From positions 1 through 64,000 of the IMG/VR virus record IMGVR_UViG_3300009488_000019: 64,000 nt of DNA; one strand, written 5' to 3'. Shown here piece by piece: positions 22,527 through 30,004 of the stretch. Under the pieces are notes generated by a model that saw only the letters and a program-made list of their open reading frames with translations, had not been told where the DNA came from and made no database searches. The position numbers and the translations under genes are program-made. How positions within the stretch are numbered: the stretch's first letter is position 1; every line of letters begins with the position of its first letter. Source of the stretch: a virus.

Positions 22527-22736
22527 ATGACAAAGAAAAACACGAAAACTAACATGGTATTGGCCCACCTTTTATCTGGACGCTCAATCACTCAGCTTGA
22601 AGCTCAGGCAGAGTACTCACTGTTCAGACTTCCGGTGATCATCGCCACGCTGCGGGATCAGGGGTATTACATCAAATGCACCACCAAAACAGCGGTTAAC
22701 GGTACCCGTTATGGCCGCTACACAATGGGAGGGTAA
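22527..22736 (+). CDS. Small helix-turn-helix protein
   Basis: 69 residues. HLLSGRSITQLEAQAEYSLF and RLPVIIATLRDQGYYI match the phage-type winged helix family in which a short HTH is followed by NGTRYGRY (HTH_39-like). It likely binds DNA. TTGGAGAG lies upstream. Confidence 0.7.
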   Translation: MTKKNTKTNMVLAHLLSGRSITQLEAQAEYSLFRLPVIIATLRDQGYYIKCTTKTAVNGTRYGRYTMGG

Positions 22737-22737
22737 C

Positions 22738-22914
22738 ATGGCAGACAAGTATACGGAGCAAACGGCTAAGGCTCTGTTGCAGAACCACGGCATTAAGTTT
22801 GATGGCCACAGCATTTCCGTAAAGCGCTGTGGTATCAAGCTGTGGGGAGCAATCGACTATCTGGTTAACAACCATGAGTACTTCTACATGAAGGAGGAAA
22901 ATAAAAATGCCTAA
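22738..22914 (+). CDS. Hypothetical small protein
   Basis: 58 residues from MADKYTEQTAKALLQ, with GGGAGGG before the ATG. Alpha/beta in appearance (GIKFDGHSISVKRCGIKLWG). No family recognised. Overlaps the next gene by 8 nt. Confidence 0.6.
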   Translation: MADKYTEQTAKALLQNHGIKFDGHSISVKRCGIKLWGAIDYLVNNHEYFYMKEENKNA

Positions 22915-23242
22915 AAGATTTTGTGTTATCTGCGAAAAGCAGTTGGCTGAGGCGAACAAAGAGGACAGATGTTTTTGTCACCAAGCGGGGATGATCGTCC
23001 ATGAGCATATACCGGTCACTGGTTGTACGTCATGGAAACCCGCTATGGAATCCGGTGCGAACGCACCTTCAGAAGTGCCCTCACCGGGGGATGATGGTTA
23101 CAATGATCTGGCCTTTGACAAAACTGTGGTAGGTGCCATTGACGAAGATGGAAGTATTTATGAGGTTGACCTTGGTGAACTGCCGCCGATAACCAAAGAG
23201 TTTTATGAGGCTGATACGATCATAAACGAAACGGGAATATAA
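22907..23242 (+). CDS. Hypothetical acidic protein with Cys/His N-terminus
   Basis: 111 residues. FCVICEKQ, DRCFCHQAG and VHEHIP provide C, C, C, C and His ligands for a metal; the rest is acidic (YNDLAFDKTVVGAIDEDG). AAGGAGG lies upstream. Function unknown. Confidence 0.6.
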   Translation: MPKRFCVICEKQLAEANKEDRCFCHQAGMIVHEHIPVTGCTSWKPAMESGANAPSEVPSPGDDGYNDLAFDKTVVGAIDEDGSIYEVDLGELPPITKEFYEADTIINETGI

Positions 23243-23271
23243 ACCTTTAACTTTGAATGGAGATTATCATT

Positions 23272-23931
23272 ATGATTTTAGAAATTACAGGATTAGAAAG
23301 AGGTACCATTACATCGAAAGCTGGGAAGGCTCTGACCGGCCTAACCGTCATTGGTATTAAGATTGACCGTGATGGAAACGCCGGGGAAGAGTACGAAAAG
23401 TTTTTGATGGATTGGAAAAACACCGATGAAATTGCGGTGCTGGAAGAGGCCGGTATCGGTGCGACCGTTAACATGCGGTCAGTCAAGGACGGTAACTTCT
23501 GGAATCTTGACAGTGTTGAGATTATGGAAGAGGGCACCGGCCAGAGTTCAACCCCCTCCACTGCTAAGGAGCAACCCGCTACACAGACCCCGGACGGCCC
23601 CGCTACTGCACAGCCTAAGAACGCCACGGCTGCCCCGGCCCCAGAAGTGGTCACTCTTGCAGCTTCTGTGGAAGCCATGCGGATTGAAGCTCTGAAAGCA
23701 GCGGTGAAGTTAACCGATGCGATCCTTAAATCTGACCCACGTTTTAAGTCCCTGCTGCCGGTCACCAAGACCAATGTGGAGATTGTGAGTCAAATGACCC
23801 TTGAGAATGCCTCAAAATTTGAGTCGTTTATTAAGGGTGGGGCCAAAGCTGATGTTGCATCTGATGCGGCTGATCTGAATACCGATGGAGTGGACGCTGA
23901 GGAGCCGTCAATGCCCGGTGACGAAGACTAA
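23272..23931 (+). CDS. Possible single-stranded DNA-binding-like protein
   Basis: 219 residues from MILEITGLERGTI (TGGAG upstream). The first ~95 residues are beta-rich and could be an OB-type fold; a Pro/Ala/Thr-rich linker (about 100-135) follows, then a helical segment and a strongly acidic end (EEPSMPGDED). Folded domain, flexible linker and acidic tail is the SSB layout, but the extra helical part is atypical. The position among replication genes supports the idea. Confidence 0.45.
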   Translation: MILEITGLERGTITSKAGKALTGLTVIGIKIDRDGNAGEEYEKFLMDWKNTDEIAVLEEAGIGATVNMRSVKDGNFWNLDSVEIMEEGTGQSSTPSTAKEQPATQTPDGPATAQPKNATAAPAPEVVTLAASVEAMRIEALKAAVKLTDAILKSDPRFKSLLPVTKTNVEIVSQMTLENASKFESFIKGGAKADVASDAADLNTDGVDAEEPSMPGDED

Positions 23932-23939
23932 TTAACCGG

Positions 23940-23998
23940 GGTTATCCGTTAACGTAGCAGACCATCAACGAGTGCATGGTGAGCGTTAGCGGGTAACC
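23940..23998 (+). ncRNA. Long two-tier hairpin before a nuclease gene pair
   Basis: GGTTATCCGTTAACG (23940-23954) pairs over 15 bp with CGTTAGCGGGTAACC (23984-23998) with two G-T pairs. Inside, ACCAT pairs with ATGGT. It ends 21 nt before the next ATG, and no T-run follows. It may be an RNase III site or a translation-control structure. Confidence 0.6.
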
Positions 23999-24019
23999 TC
24001 TAACCGAAAGGAAACCTAA

Positions 24020-24202
24020 ATGAAATTCAAACTAAAGAAAAAGGATGCCAAGATTATCCGAAATTTCTTGGGTGGCACTTCGACCTGTGACATCACGGAA
24101 TTTTGTGAAAAGAACGGGTTTAAAAATGGCACAGAGATTGATGATAGTCTCTTCATGCTCTACAAGGCGCTGGAAAATACGGCCAAACCGGAGCAGTTCT
24201 GA
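24020..24202 (+). CDS. Hypothetical small protein
   Basis: 60 residues (MKFKLKKKDAKIIRNFLGG), with AAAGGAAA upstream. The first helix is basic and TSTCDITEFCEKNGF could be a small HTH. Its stop overlaps the next start (TGATG). Confidence 0.6.
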   Translation: MKFKLKKKDAKIIRNFLGGTSTCDITEFCEKNGFKNGTEIDDSLFMLYKALENTAKPEQF

Positions 24203-24711
24203 TGCTAACCGTGCCCATCACAACGGCCATGTATACAGAGGCCAAGGAACTTGCAGATGCGCAGGGTGCCCTTAAGGGATCAATTAGGTTTGGTCAGGGA
24301 AACATTTACGGCTATCTTGGAGAAGCTATTTTTCAGAAGCTCTATGAATGCGTCCGGGTTAATGACTACGAACATGACTTTGTGATTAACCGTTACGACC
24401 AAGACATCAAAGTCGATGTCAAAACCAAAATGACTTCCTACAAACCACTGCCTGAGTACGAAGCATCTGTCACTAAGATGCCGAAGCAGCAGGAAACACA
24501 TATCTATTTCTTTTGCCGTGTCCATAAGGATACCAGAAAAGGGTGGGCAATTGGATGGGAGTTTTCAGATGTGTTTTTCAAGACCTGCTATCTGAAAGAG
24601 AAAGGCGACAAAGACCCTTCCAATGGGATGATCTGTAAACGCACCTGTTGGAACATCTATCATAATCAACTGCGCAGTCCAGAGAGTCTGTGCAATTATA
24701 TCGGGAGGTAA
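24202..24711 (+). CDS. PD-(D/E)XK nuclease-like protein
   Basis: 169 residues. GYLGEAIFQKLYE supplies a conserved glutamate, and DQDIKVDVKTKMT the D...DxK pair of PD-(D/E)XK nucleases, with a later YFFCRVHKD strand. Such enzymes cut DNA using Mg. It sits directly before a second nuclease of the same superfamily. Substrate unknown. Confidence 0.6.
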   Translation: MLTVPITTAMYTEAKELADAQGALKGSIRFGQGNIYGYLGEAIFQKLYECVRVNDYEHDFVINRYDQDIKVDVKTKMTSYKPLPEYEASVTKMPKQQETHIYFFCRVHKDTRKGWAIGWEFSDVFFKTCYLKEKGDKDPSNGMICKRTCWNIYHNQLRSPESLCNYIGR

Positions 24712-24716
24712 TCTAC

Positions 24717-25685
24717 ATGGCGAATACCGAAAACACTTTGAACTACACTACCATCCCACCGCTGAGAGACGCTATCTTTGAGTACACTCGTTCCTATGAC
24801 AATTGGGGATCGGATTACTCAGTCACTGGATTGCTTCGACCGGCACGGGAGATTATGCTGGTGGATAGGCATAAGAAGGAAATAGATGCCCAGCCATTCA
24901 CGCATGACAAGCTGCTGAAGAGTCTTAAGTCCTTCAAAGGTACGGCGATACATAATCACTTTGAGTATATGCTTCGCCGGTTCATGGGCAAAAACCAAAA
25001 GAAGGGATACATCATTGAGCGGAGAATTTGGGATCGGATCAACGGTCGTAAAATCTCTGGTAAGTTTGATGCCTTCCTTAACGGTTGTCTGTATGATTGG
25101 AAGACAACGTCAGTCTGGAAAAGAATCTTTGGGGATTGGACAGACTTTGAAAAGCAGTTAAATCTGTATGCTTATCTCTTAGGAATCTGCGGGATAGAAG
25201 TCAAGATGATATCTATCATTGCATGGTACCTTGATTGGGATAAGATGAAGGTCTGGAATGATCCTGAATATCCTCGTGCTGAGATAGAACAAATCGTTTA
25301 CTCTGATTTGTGGACTGCCAAAGACCAGAAGTCCTATCTCTTCGACCGCATTGACCACATGAAAAGGAATGAGAAGCTGGCCGATGACGACCTCGAACTT
25401 TGCACGGACAAAGACCGATGGGCTAAGCCTACAGCCTATGCGGTTATGCGCCCCGGTCAGGCTCGTGCGGTTGCTTCAAAAGGTTTGACTACCAAAGCAA
25501 AAGCAAATGCCTTTATTAAGGACGCAAAGCAGGAAGACAAAGCTACCTTCACTGTAGAGTGTCGGCCCGGTCTAAACACCAAGTGCCTTGACTACTGCAA
25601 TGCGGCACCGTTCTGCAATCAGCATCAAGCATGGTTAGCTGAGAATCAGGCGGCTGTTGATGCGCATATAAAGGCGACCGGCTAA
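24717..25685 (+). CDS. PD-(D/E)XK exonuclease (Cas4/RecB-like)
   Basis: 322 residues from MANTENTLNYTT, with GGGAGG upstream. HNHFEYMLRRF gives the metal-binding His/Glu, GKFDAFLNGCLYDWKT gives the D...D-x-K core, and FEKQLNLYAYLLG the RecB-type QxxxY motif. The C-terminal region adds CLDYCNAAPFC, which may bind metal. Phage members act in recombination and DNA degradation. Confidence 0.75.
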   Translation: MANTENTLNYTTIPPLRDAIFEYTRSYDNWGSDYSVTGLLRPAREIMLVDRHKKEIDAQPFTHDKLLKSLKSFKGTAIHNHFEYMLRRFMGKNQKKGYIIERRIWDRINGRKISGKFDAFLNGCLYDWKTTSVWKRIFGDWTDFEKQLNLYAYLLGICGIEVKMISIIAWYLDWDKMKVWNDPEYPRAEIEQIVYSDLWTAKDQKSYLFDRIDHMKRNEKLADDDLELCTDKDRWAKPTAYAVMRPGQARAVASKGLTTKAKANAFIKDAKQEDKATFTVECRPGLNTKCLDYCNAAPFCNQHQAWLAENQAAVDAHIKATG

Positions 25686-26134
25686 TGGGTTGGCATCGAC
25701 AAGCAAGGAAAGCGAAACGGCGTGTGCATCCATACGCCGGTTGCAAAATGGCTTCAAAGGCAGAAGTCAAGTTTGCTGAATGGATGGATGCGAAGCAATT
25801 GAATTGGATGTATGAACCTGAGAAACTTGATTGGGTACCACCGCTGCGCAAGTACACGCCTGACTTTAAGGTGATGCGCAAAGATGGGAGCTTCTTTTTT
25901 GTGGAGTACAAAGGCTATCTTAGGCCCGAAGATAAAACAAAAATGGCAGCTATTAGAAAGCAATACCCTGACTTAGATATCCGGTTTGTCTTCATGAAGG
26001 CTAACAAGCCATCGTATAAGGGTGCGAAAACCACGTACGCTGGTTGGGCTGAGAAGAACGGGTTTCTATGGGCTGAGCTTACTATCCCTGAAGATTGGTT
26101 ACTCGAAACCAAACCATATAGGAGGCCGAAATGA
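25685..26134 (+). CDS. Endonuclease I, T7 gp3-like Holliday junction resolvase
   Basis: 149 residues. SKAEVKFAEWMD, KYTPDFKV, FFVEYKGYLRPEDKTKM (the E-x-K catalytic strand) and the C-terminal KGAKTTYAGWAEKNGF are the hallmarks of T7 endonuclease I, which resolves branched DNA before packaging. The ATG overlaps the previous stop by one base. Confidence 0.85.
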   Translation: MGWHRQARKAKRRVHPYAGCKMASKAEVKFAEWMDAKQLNWMYEPEKLDWVPPLRKYTPDFKVMRKDGSFFFVEYKGYLRPEDKTKMAAIRKQYPDLDIRFVFMKANKPSYKGAKTTYAGWAEKNGFLWAELTIPEDWLLETKPYRRPK

Positions 26135-26436
26135 GACAGTGCAACCAATGTAGTAATCGGAAATGTGATCAGCTAAGAATGCACCGGGCAAAGAAACGAG
26201 TACTCACTCTGGAAGAGTTACAAGGTGATTGCACCAGACATATTCGTGTGCCCCGTGTTACAGAACCTCTGATTGACTTGGCTGTTGGCAATAACCCACA
26301 GGGAGTGCAGGATTGCTTGTCGCAATTCCCGTTCCCGACTGACCATCTTATCAGCGGAGGAAAAAAACGTGGACGTAAACGAAATCGCAAACGAACTCAT
26401 AGAAGCAAAAGACCGTCTGGAAACACTGGCAGCTAA
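26131..26436 (+). CDS. Cys-containing protein with basic tail
   Basis: 101 residues; CNQCSNRKCDQL gives a CxxCxxxxC cluster at the N-terminus and GKKRGRKRNRKRTHRSKR a very basic C-terminus. It starts within the endonuclease stop (ATGA). The basic tail overlaps the next gene, so its sequence may be constrained by two frames. Confidence 0.55.
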   Translation: MRQCNQCSNRKCDQLRMHRAKKRVLTLEELQGDCTRHIRVPRVTEPLIDLAVGNNPQGVQDCLSQFPFPTDHLISGGKKRGRKRNRKRTHRSKRPSGNTGS

Positions 26437-26515
26437 CTATCCCGGCTTAGATGCAGACCCACTGTTCTATGAGCCACTGGAATCAATAACCAAAATACTG
26501 GAGGAAATCGAATGA
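26369..26515 (+). CDS. Small acidic helical protein (GTG start)
   Basis: 48 residues (DVNEIANELIEAKDRLETLA...). A GTG start is chosen because GCGGAGG sits 8 nt upstream. Strongly acidic and helical, in contrast with the basic tail encoded in the overlapping frame. Overlaps the next gene by 4 nt. Confidence 0.55.
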   Translation: MDVNEIANELIEAKDRLETLAANYPGLDADPLFYEPLESITKILEEIE

Positions 26516-26937
26516 ACGGACTAACAGCAAAGCGGCTAAGGAATCTGGCGTACGCTATCGTTGTAGCGGGTGGAGAAAAACCCGGAGAGAAGTACAACCA
26601 GTATAACCAAGAAAGCAATTGTATCTCATGGGAACCGGCGTATGAGGATGGGTACCGGCATGACTTCTCTACCAAGACGAACATCATTGGTATGCGTTAT
26701 GCGGATATCAACAATGCCAAGCACGCTCGTGCAAAAGACCCAGATGGGAATGACCTTCTTGGTATGTTTAAAAACCCCGGCACTGTTCATCATGCGCACA
26801 AGGTGACGGTGCTTTACAGGCATCTTAAAAAACTATGGAGGCGTACTCATGGACGACATGAAATCTTCGGGAAGAAATTTAGACGAAATTACCGATCCGA
26901 TTTATCATCCTTACAGACGGCTCCAGTTAAAGGTTAA
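26512..26937 (+). CDS. Hypothetical basic protein
   Basis: 141 residues (MNGLTAKRLRNLAYAIVVAG), with GGAGGAAAT upstream. Positively charged, especially at the C-terminus (RRTHGRHEIFGKKFRRN), suggesting nucleic-acid binding. No family recognised. Its last ~30 codons overlap the next gene. Confidence 0.6.
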   Translation: MNGLTAKRLRNLAYAIVVAGGEKPGEKYNQYNQESNCISWEPAYEDGYRHDFSTKTNIIGMRYADINNAKHARAKDPDGNDLLGMFKNPGTVHHAHKVTVLYRHLKKLWRRTHGRHEIFGKKFRRNYRSDLSSLQTAPVKG

Positions 26938-27076
26938 TCTCGTGGCTATGGTAGTCGCTTATGCGGTTGCGGCTGTGCTGGCAATCATCCGGTACTTCGA
27001 TCCTAACGGAGACAAGTACGTTAAGACAAGGAAATATGAAGATGATTACTTGCGAAAAATGCGGAGAAACCGGTAG
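26849..27076 (+). CDS. Small membrane protein
   Basis: 75 residues with one membrane segment (LVAMVVAYAVAAVLAIIRYF) flanked by charged ends. GGAGGCG lies upstream of the ATG. It overlaps neighbours on both sides. Confidence 0.55.
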   Translation: MDDMKSSGRNLDEITDPIYHPYRRLQLKVNLVAMVVAYAVAAVLAIIRYFDPNGDKYVKTRKYEDDYLRKMRRNR

Positions 27077-27263
27077 GATCGGTTATCTTCGGGTAGAGAA
27101 TTACAAACTCATAATCGTATGCGACTTCTGTGAAGATTGGATACGGGAAGGAGAAGTTAATGAGCTTTGCACCAAAACAACTCAGAGCGTTCATAGAGGA
27201 CGTTCTCAACCTGTTCGGCCAGAAGGCAAACAGTTCCAGCTTCGATTCACCTTCGGCAGTTGA
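27042..27263 (+). CDS. Small zinc-ribbon-like protein
   Basis: 73 residues (MITCEKCGETGRIGY...). Two CxxC knuckles (TCEKCG and VCDFCEDW) 25 residues apart form a zinc ribbon. The last ~33 codons overlap the lysozyme-like gene. RBS is weak (AAATATGAAG). Confidence 0.55.
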   Translation: MITCEKCGETGRIGYLRVENYKLIIVCDFCEDWIREGEVNELCTKTTQSVHRGRSQPVRPEGKQFQLRFTFGS

Positions 27264-27651
27264 GCTATTGATGCTTACGGCTGCACAGGAAACTCACCTT
27301 GGAAAGTATCTGAAACAGGTACGTGGCCCGGCGTTAGGAATCTATCAGATGGAACCAAATACGTATCAAGATATTTGGGCCAACTACATCTGCTATCGCC
27401 AAAACCTTCTGGACGCAATGAACGACCTGTATGGTAACTCAGGTATTGAGTGGCAGCTACGGATGCGGGGTGATCTGGTCTATCAAACGATCATGTCACG
27501 AATCTTTTATATGCGTATACCTGCTGCACTCCCGGCAATCGACTCTCCGATGGACTTAGCCTACTACTGGAAGAAATACTATAACACCAAGTATGGCAAA
27601 GGCACCCCTGAAGAGGCTTACAAGAACTATCTCAAATTCTGTTTTAAATAG
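27160..27651 (+). CDS. Lysozyme/transglycosylase-like protein
   Basis: 163 residues from MSFAPKQLRAFIED, with AAGGAGAAG before the ATG. LLMLTAAQETHLGKYL (candidate catalytic Glu) followed by GPALGIYQMEPNTY matches the SLT/lysozyme fold pattern E...G-x-x-Q-M-x-P. Such enzymes cleave peptidoglycan. Its place in the early operon, away from the holin, could mean a second or main endolysin. No signal peptide. Confidence 0.65.
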   Translation: MSFAPKQLRAFIEDVLNLFGQKANSSSFDSPSAVELLMLTAAQETHLGKYLKQVRGPALGIYQMEPNTYQDIWANYICYRQNLLDAMNDLYGNSGIEWQLRMRGDLVYQTIMSRIFYMRIPAALPAIDSPMDLAYYWKKYYNTKYGKGTPEEAYKNYLKFCFK

Positions 27652-27661
27652 GAGGGAACCA

Positions 27662-27880
27662 ATGGGACTATTCAATAAAACCTATGATCAAATCGTCAAG
27701 GGATTCACGAAGGTCAAGTCAGACCTACGTGCGCTGGAGCAACGGGAAACCGAAAAGTCAATAACTTTGGATCGGGAGATTGTCGCCTTACGGGACGAAC
27801 GGAATGTTGCCCTAAAGGAATCAGTCCGGGCCGGTGCCACTGCTGACAAACTGGACGAGTTCTTCGGCAAGGATGCTTAA
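27662..27880 (+). CDS. Small coiled-coil protein
   Basis: 72 residues (MGLFNKTYDQIVKGFTK), with AGGAGGG before the ATG. Residues 15-60 form a charged coiled coil. Function unknown. Confidence 0.6.
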   Translation: MGLFNKTYDQIVKGFTKVKSDLRALEQRETEKSITLDREIVALRDERNVALKESVRAGATADKLDEFFGKDA

Positions 27881-27890
27881 ACACTTAACA

Positions 27891-27915
27891 CTGACAGGAT
27901 AATTTATACTGTCAG
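27891..27915 (+). promoter_or_regulatory. 7-bp inverted repeat, operator or hairpin
   Basis: CTGACAG and CTGTCAG are perfect inverse copies separated by GATAATTTATA. They lie between two genes, 18 bp before the next ATG. The AT-rich loop contains -10-like sequence, so an operator or a small hairpin are both possible. Confidence 0.4.
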
Positions 27916-27933
27916 ATATAAATAGGAGGCAAC

Positions 27934-29049
27934 ATGAAAATAAATTGTGGAACATGTAACTATTCCTATCCCCGTCATTGGGGTGAAGGATTTTCAATTG
28001 GCGGCTGCCTGAAAGACTCTGAGGTCTGTCTCACAAAAAGTGAGGCTGAAACCCGACAAATGCTGAGGGCCGTTTACGGTATGATGTACGACTACCGGCT
28101 ATGGCTGCCCAAAGGTGACGAGCCTGACGAATCCGCTATTATCCCTGCCATTCCTAAAGCATTCATTGGTGAACAGTTGCAGATTGCTGGTGCGAAGTAT
28201 GATGCACTGGTGAAGGAAAAGGAAAAACCCATCTGCTTTCACTGCCCTTCAACGTTGTGGTGCGGTGACTGTGACGATGCCCTGAAGTGTATGGAAGTCG
28301 ATCAGTGTGGTACCTGTGAGTTTGAGACAGAGTGCAATGATAACGACATAGCCGTAAACGGTGGGGAGCTTAGCCAACCTGCGCATACGCACGGTGATGA
28401 TGGGGTTATGACCTTTAAGCCACTCAGACCAACGCCGCTGCTGCTTACGTTTGAAGAGAGCCAGCCGACAAAGGACTTTATCGAAGCTGATCAGTCGGTG
28501 CCCTTCTGTGCAGAGGACTGTACGCTGCGGGAAAACAATCAGGATGCGTGCGAGAATGACTGTCTCCCTCAGCAGCTTAAAACCATTGAAGAGGTTGAGG
28601 ATATCTTTGATGGGCATCTGGAAGCAGCTTATGCCGAAGCGGAAGCAGAGTCTCCGCACATGCTTAATGGGCACGTCTTTGCTCCATCTGAGGCGTATCT
28701 CAAGGACATGGAGGAAGAGCTACCCAAAGGCGCAGTGAGCGGTCGTAACTACGATGCCATTGATGCTCTGGAAAAGCGTGAAGAGGACGTGGTGCTGCAC
28801 CCTAATCACTATGCCGAAGCAGATATACCTTCTGGTATTGAGTGTTGGGATTGGTATGAGTTGGCCATGACGGAAGAAGAAATCACTGGCCATTTTAAAG
28901 GGAACGCTTTGAAGTATATTTTCAGAGCGGGAAAAAAGGGCAACGCCATTCAGGATTTGGAGAAGGCCCGGAACTATCTTGCCCGGTGGATTGGTTACCT
29001 CAACGGTGATCGAACCGTTCACATGCGGGGCAAGAAACATGACGGTTAA
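27934..29049 (+). CDS. Cys-rich protein fused to a C-terminal DUF3310 domain
   Basis: 371 residues. The N-terminal half is Cys-rich in several clusters (CGTCNYSY, CFHCPSTLWCGDCDD, CGTCEFETECND), followed by an acidic linker. From about residue 285, HPNHYAEADIPSGIECWDWY, GNALKYIFRAGKKG and KARNYLARWI match DUF3310, a domain often annotated as phage nucleotide kinase-like, function unproven. Usual DUF3310 proteins are much shorter, so this is a fusion. Confidence 0.75.
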   Translation: MKINCGTCNYSYPRHWGEGFSIGGCLKDSEVCLTKSEAETRQMLRAVYGMMYDYRLWLPKGDEPDESAIIPAIPKAFIGEQLQIAGAKYDALVKEKEKPICFHCPSTLWCGDCDDALKCMEVDQCGTCEFETECNDNDIAVNGGELSQPAHTHGDDGVMTFKPLRPTPLLLTFEESQPTKDFIEADQSVPFCAEDCTLRENNQDACENDCLPQQLKTIEEVEDIFDGHLEAAYAEAEAESPHMLNGHVFAPSEAYLKDMEEELPKGAVSGRNYDAIDALEKREEDVVLHPNHYAEADIPSGIECWDWYELAMTEEEITGHFKGNALKYIFRAGKKGNAIQDLEKARNYLARWIGYLNGDRTVHMRGKKHDG

Positions 29050-29209
29050 ATTCAAATGCCGTGTACGTGGGTGTAAGAAAGCAGTTGATCATCCTTATAC
29101 CTGCGCCCCACGCTGTCCTATTCATGGCAGCAAAATGGTAAAGGCGCAGCGGGAGTGTTCTGCTCCTGCTGCTGGTTCTAAATATACGGAATACGGCGGG
29201 AGAGAATGA
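29039..29209 (+). CDS. Small zinc-finger-like protein
   Basis: 56 residues (MTVKFKCRVRGCKK...). CRVRGC, TCAPRCPIHG and ECSA give several metal ligands. GGGG lies upstream and the start overlaps the DUF3310 gene end. Confidence 0.55.
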   Translation: MTVKFKCRVRGCKKAVDHPYTCAPRCPIHGSKMVKAQRECSAPAAGSKYTEYGGRE

Positions 29210-29424
29210 TGATCCAGTGTGATAATGAGAAGTGTCTGTTTGCGAAGCGAGATCATCATGGCGATCTGGTATGTAGCTCTTCACCCTCACTGCAAGGTGT
29301 GGTAGACGAGCGGCTGGTGTGTCATACGTTCAAGCTGCGCACTGGCCCTACTGAAGAGTTACAACCGGGCCGCAATAAGACCGGGCTTTTCCCCGGACAA
29401 ATAGGTTATAGGAGGGATGAATAA
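29206..29424 (+). CDS. Small Cys-containing protein
   Basis: 72 residues; CDNEKCLFAKRDHHG, LVCSSSP and LVCHTFK form a four-Cys pattern like other small phage zinc proteins. GGGAG precedes the ATG. It overlaps the previous gene by 4 nt. Confidence 0.6.
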   Translation: MMIQCDNEKCLFAKRDHHGDLVCSSSPSLQGVVDERLVCHTFKLRTGPTEELQPGRNKTGLFPGQIGYRRDE

Positions 29425-29703
29425 ATGGGATCGACTCAACGTTGTAACACCTGTAAATTTGGTGATTGGGGATACAAAGGAAAGGTACCCTGCGGCGACT
29501 GTATTGCTTTTAGCAAGTGGCAAACGTTTGCTGGTGCGCCACCTGTCAAGCACCCTACGGTAGAATTGGAGTGCGAATGTGGCAACCGGGAATCAACCTT
29601 TTCTCCGCATCCCCTCACGGGTTTTGTCTATAACTCTAACTGGAGTGTACGCTGTGGCGTTTGCTCTGCTAAAATGACGGAGGTTAAGAATGACTCTAAA
29701 TGA
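29425..29703 (+). CDS. Zinc-ribbon-rich protein
   Basis: 92 residues with three knuckle pairs: CNTCKFG with PCGDCIAF, then LECECGN with VRCGVCSAKM. Likely binds two zinc ions. AGGAGGG lies upstream. Function unknown. Confidence 0.65.
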   Translation: MGSTQRCNTCKFGDWGYKGKVPCGDCIAFSKWQTFAGAPPVKHPTVELECECGNRESTFSPHPLTGFVYNSNWSVRCGVCSAKMTEVKNDSK

Positions 29704-30004
29704 TATCCGAAAAATCCAAAGCCGCATCGACAATCTGAAACAGAAGCATGAGCTTCGCTCAGACGATTATGTCAAAGAGCATTGCCCATATAAAGTGGGT
29801 GATCTAATCACTGTGGCCGGTTACTCTCACAAAGGGAAACAGCTTATGATTGACGGGATTGAATTGAAGCAGGGCTTCGGCTGGAACGATCAACCCTTAT
29901 CATACGGCTTCGTGTATACCGGCGGCATCGTAAATAAAAACGGAAGAGTTGGGGAACTTTACACCAGCTTTGAAGTTAAAATAAAGGAGGGAGAGGATGA
30001 ATGA
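29690..30004 (+). CDS. Hypothetical protein
   Basis: 104 residues (MTLNDIRKIQSRIDNLKQKH). A short coiled coil is followed by a beta-rich part (YKVGDLITVAGYSHKGKQL) that looks like a small barrel. Overlaps the next gene by 8 nt. Confidence 0.6.
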   Translation: MTLNDIRKIQSRIDNLKQKHELRSDDYVKEHCPYKVGDLITVAGYSHKGKQLMIDGIELKQGFGWNDQPLSYGFVYTGGIVNKNGRVGELYTSFEVKIKEGEDE

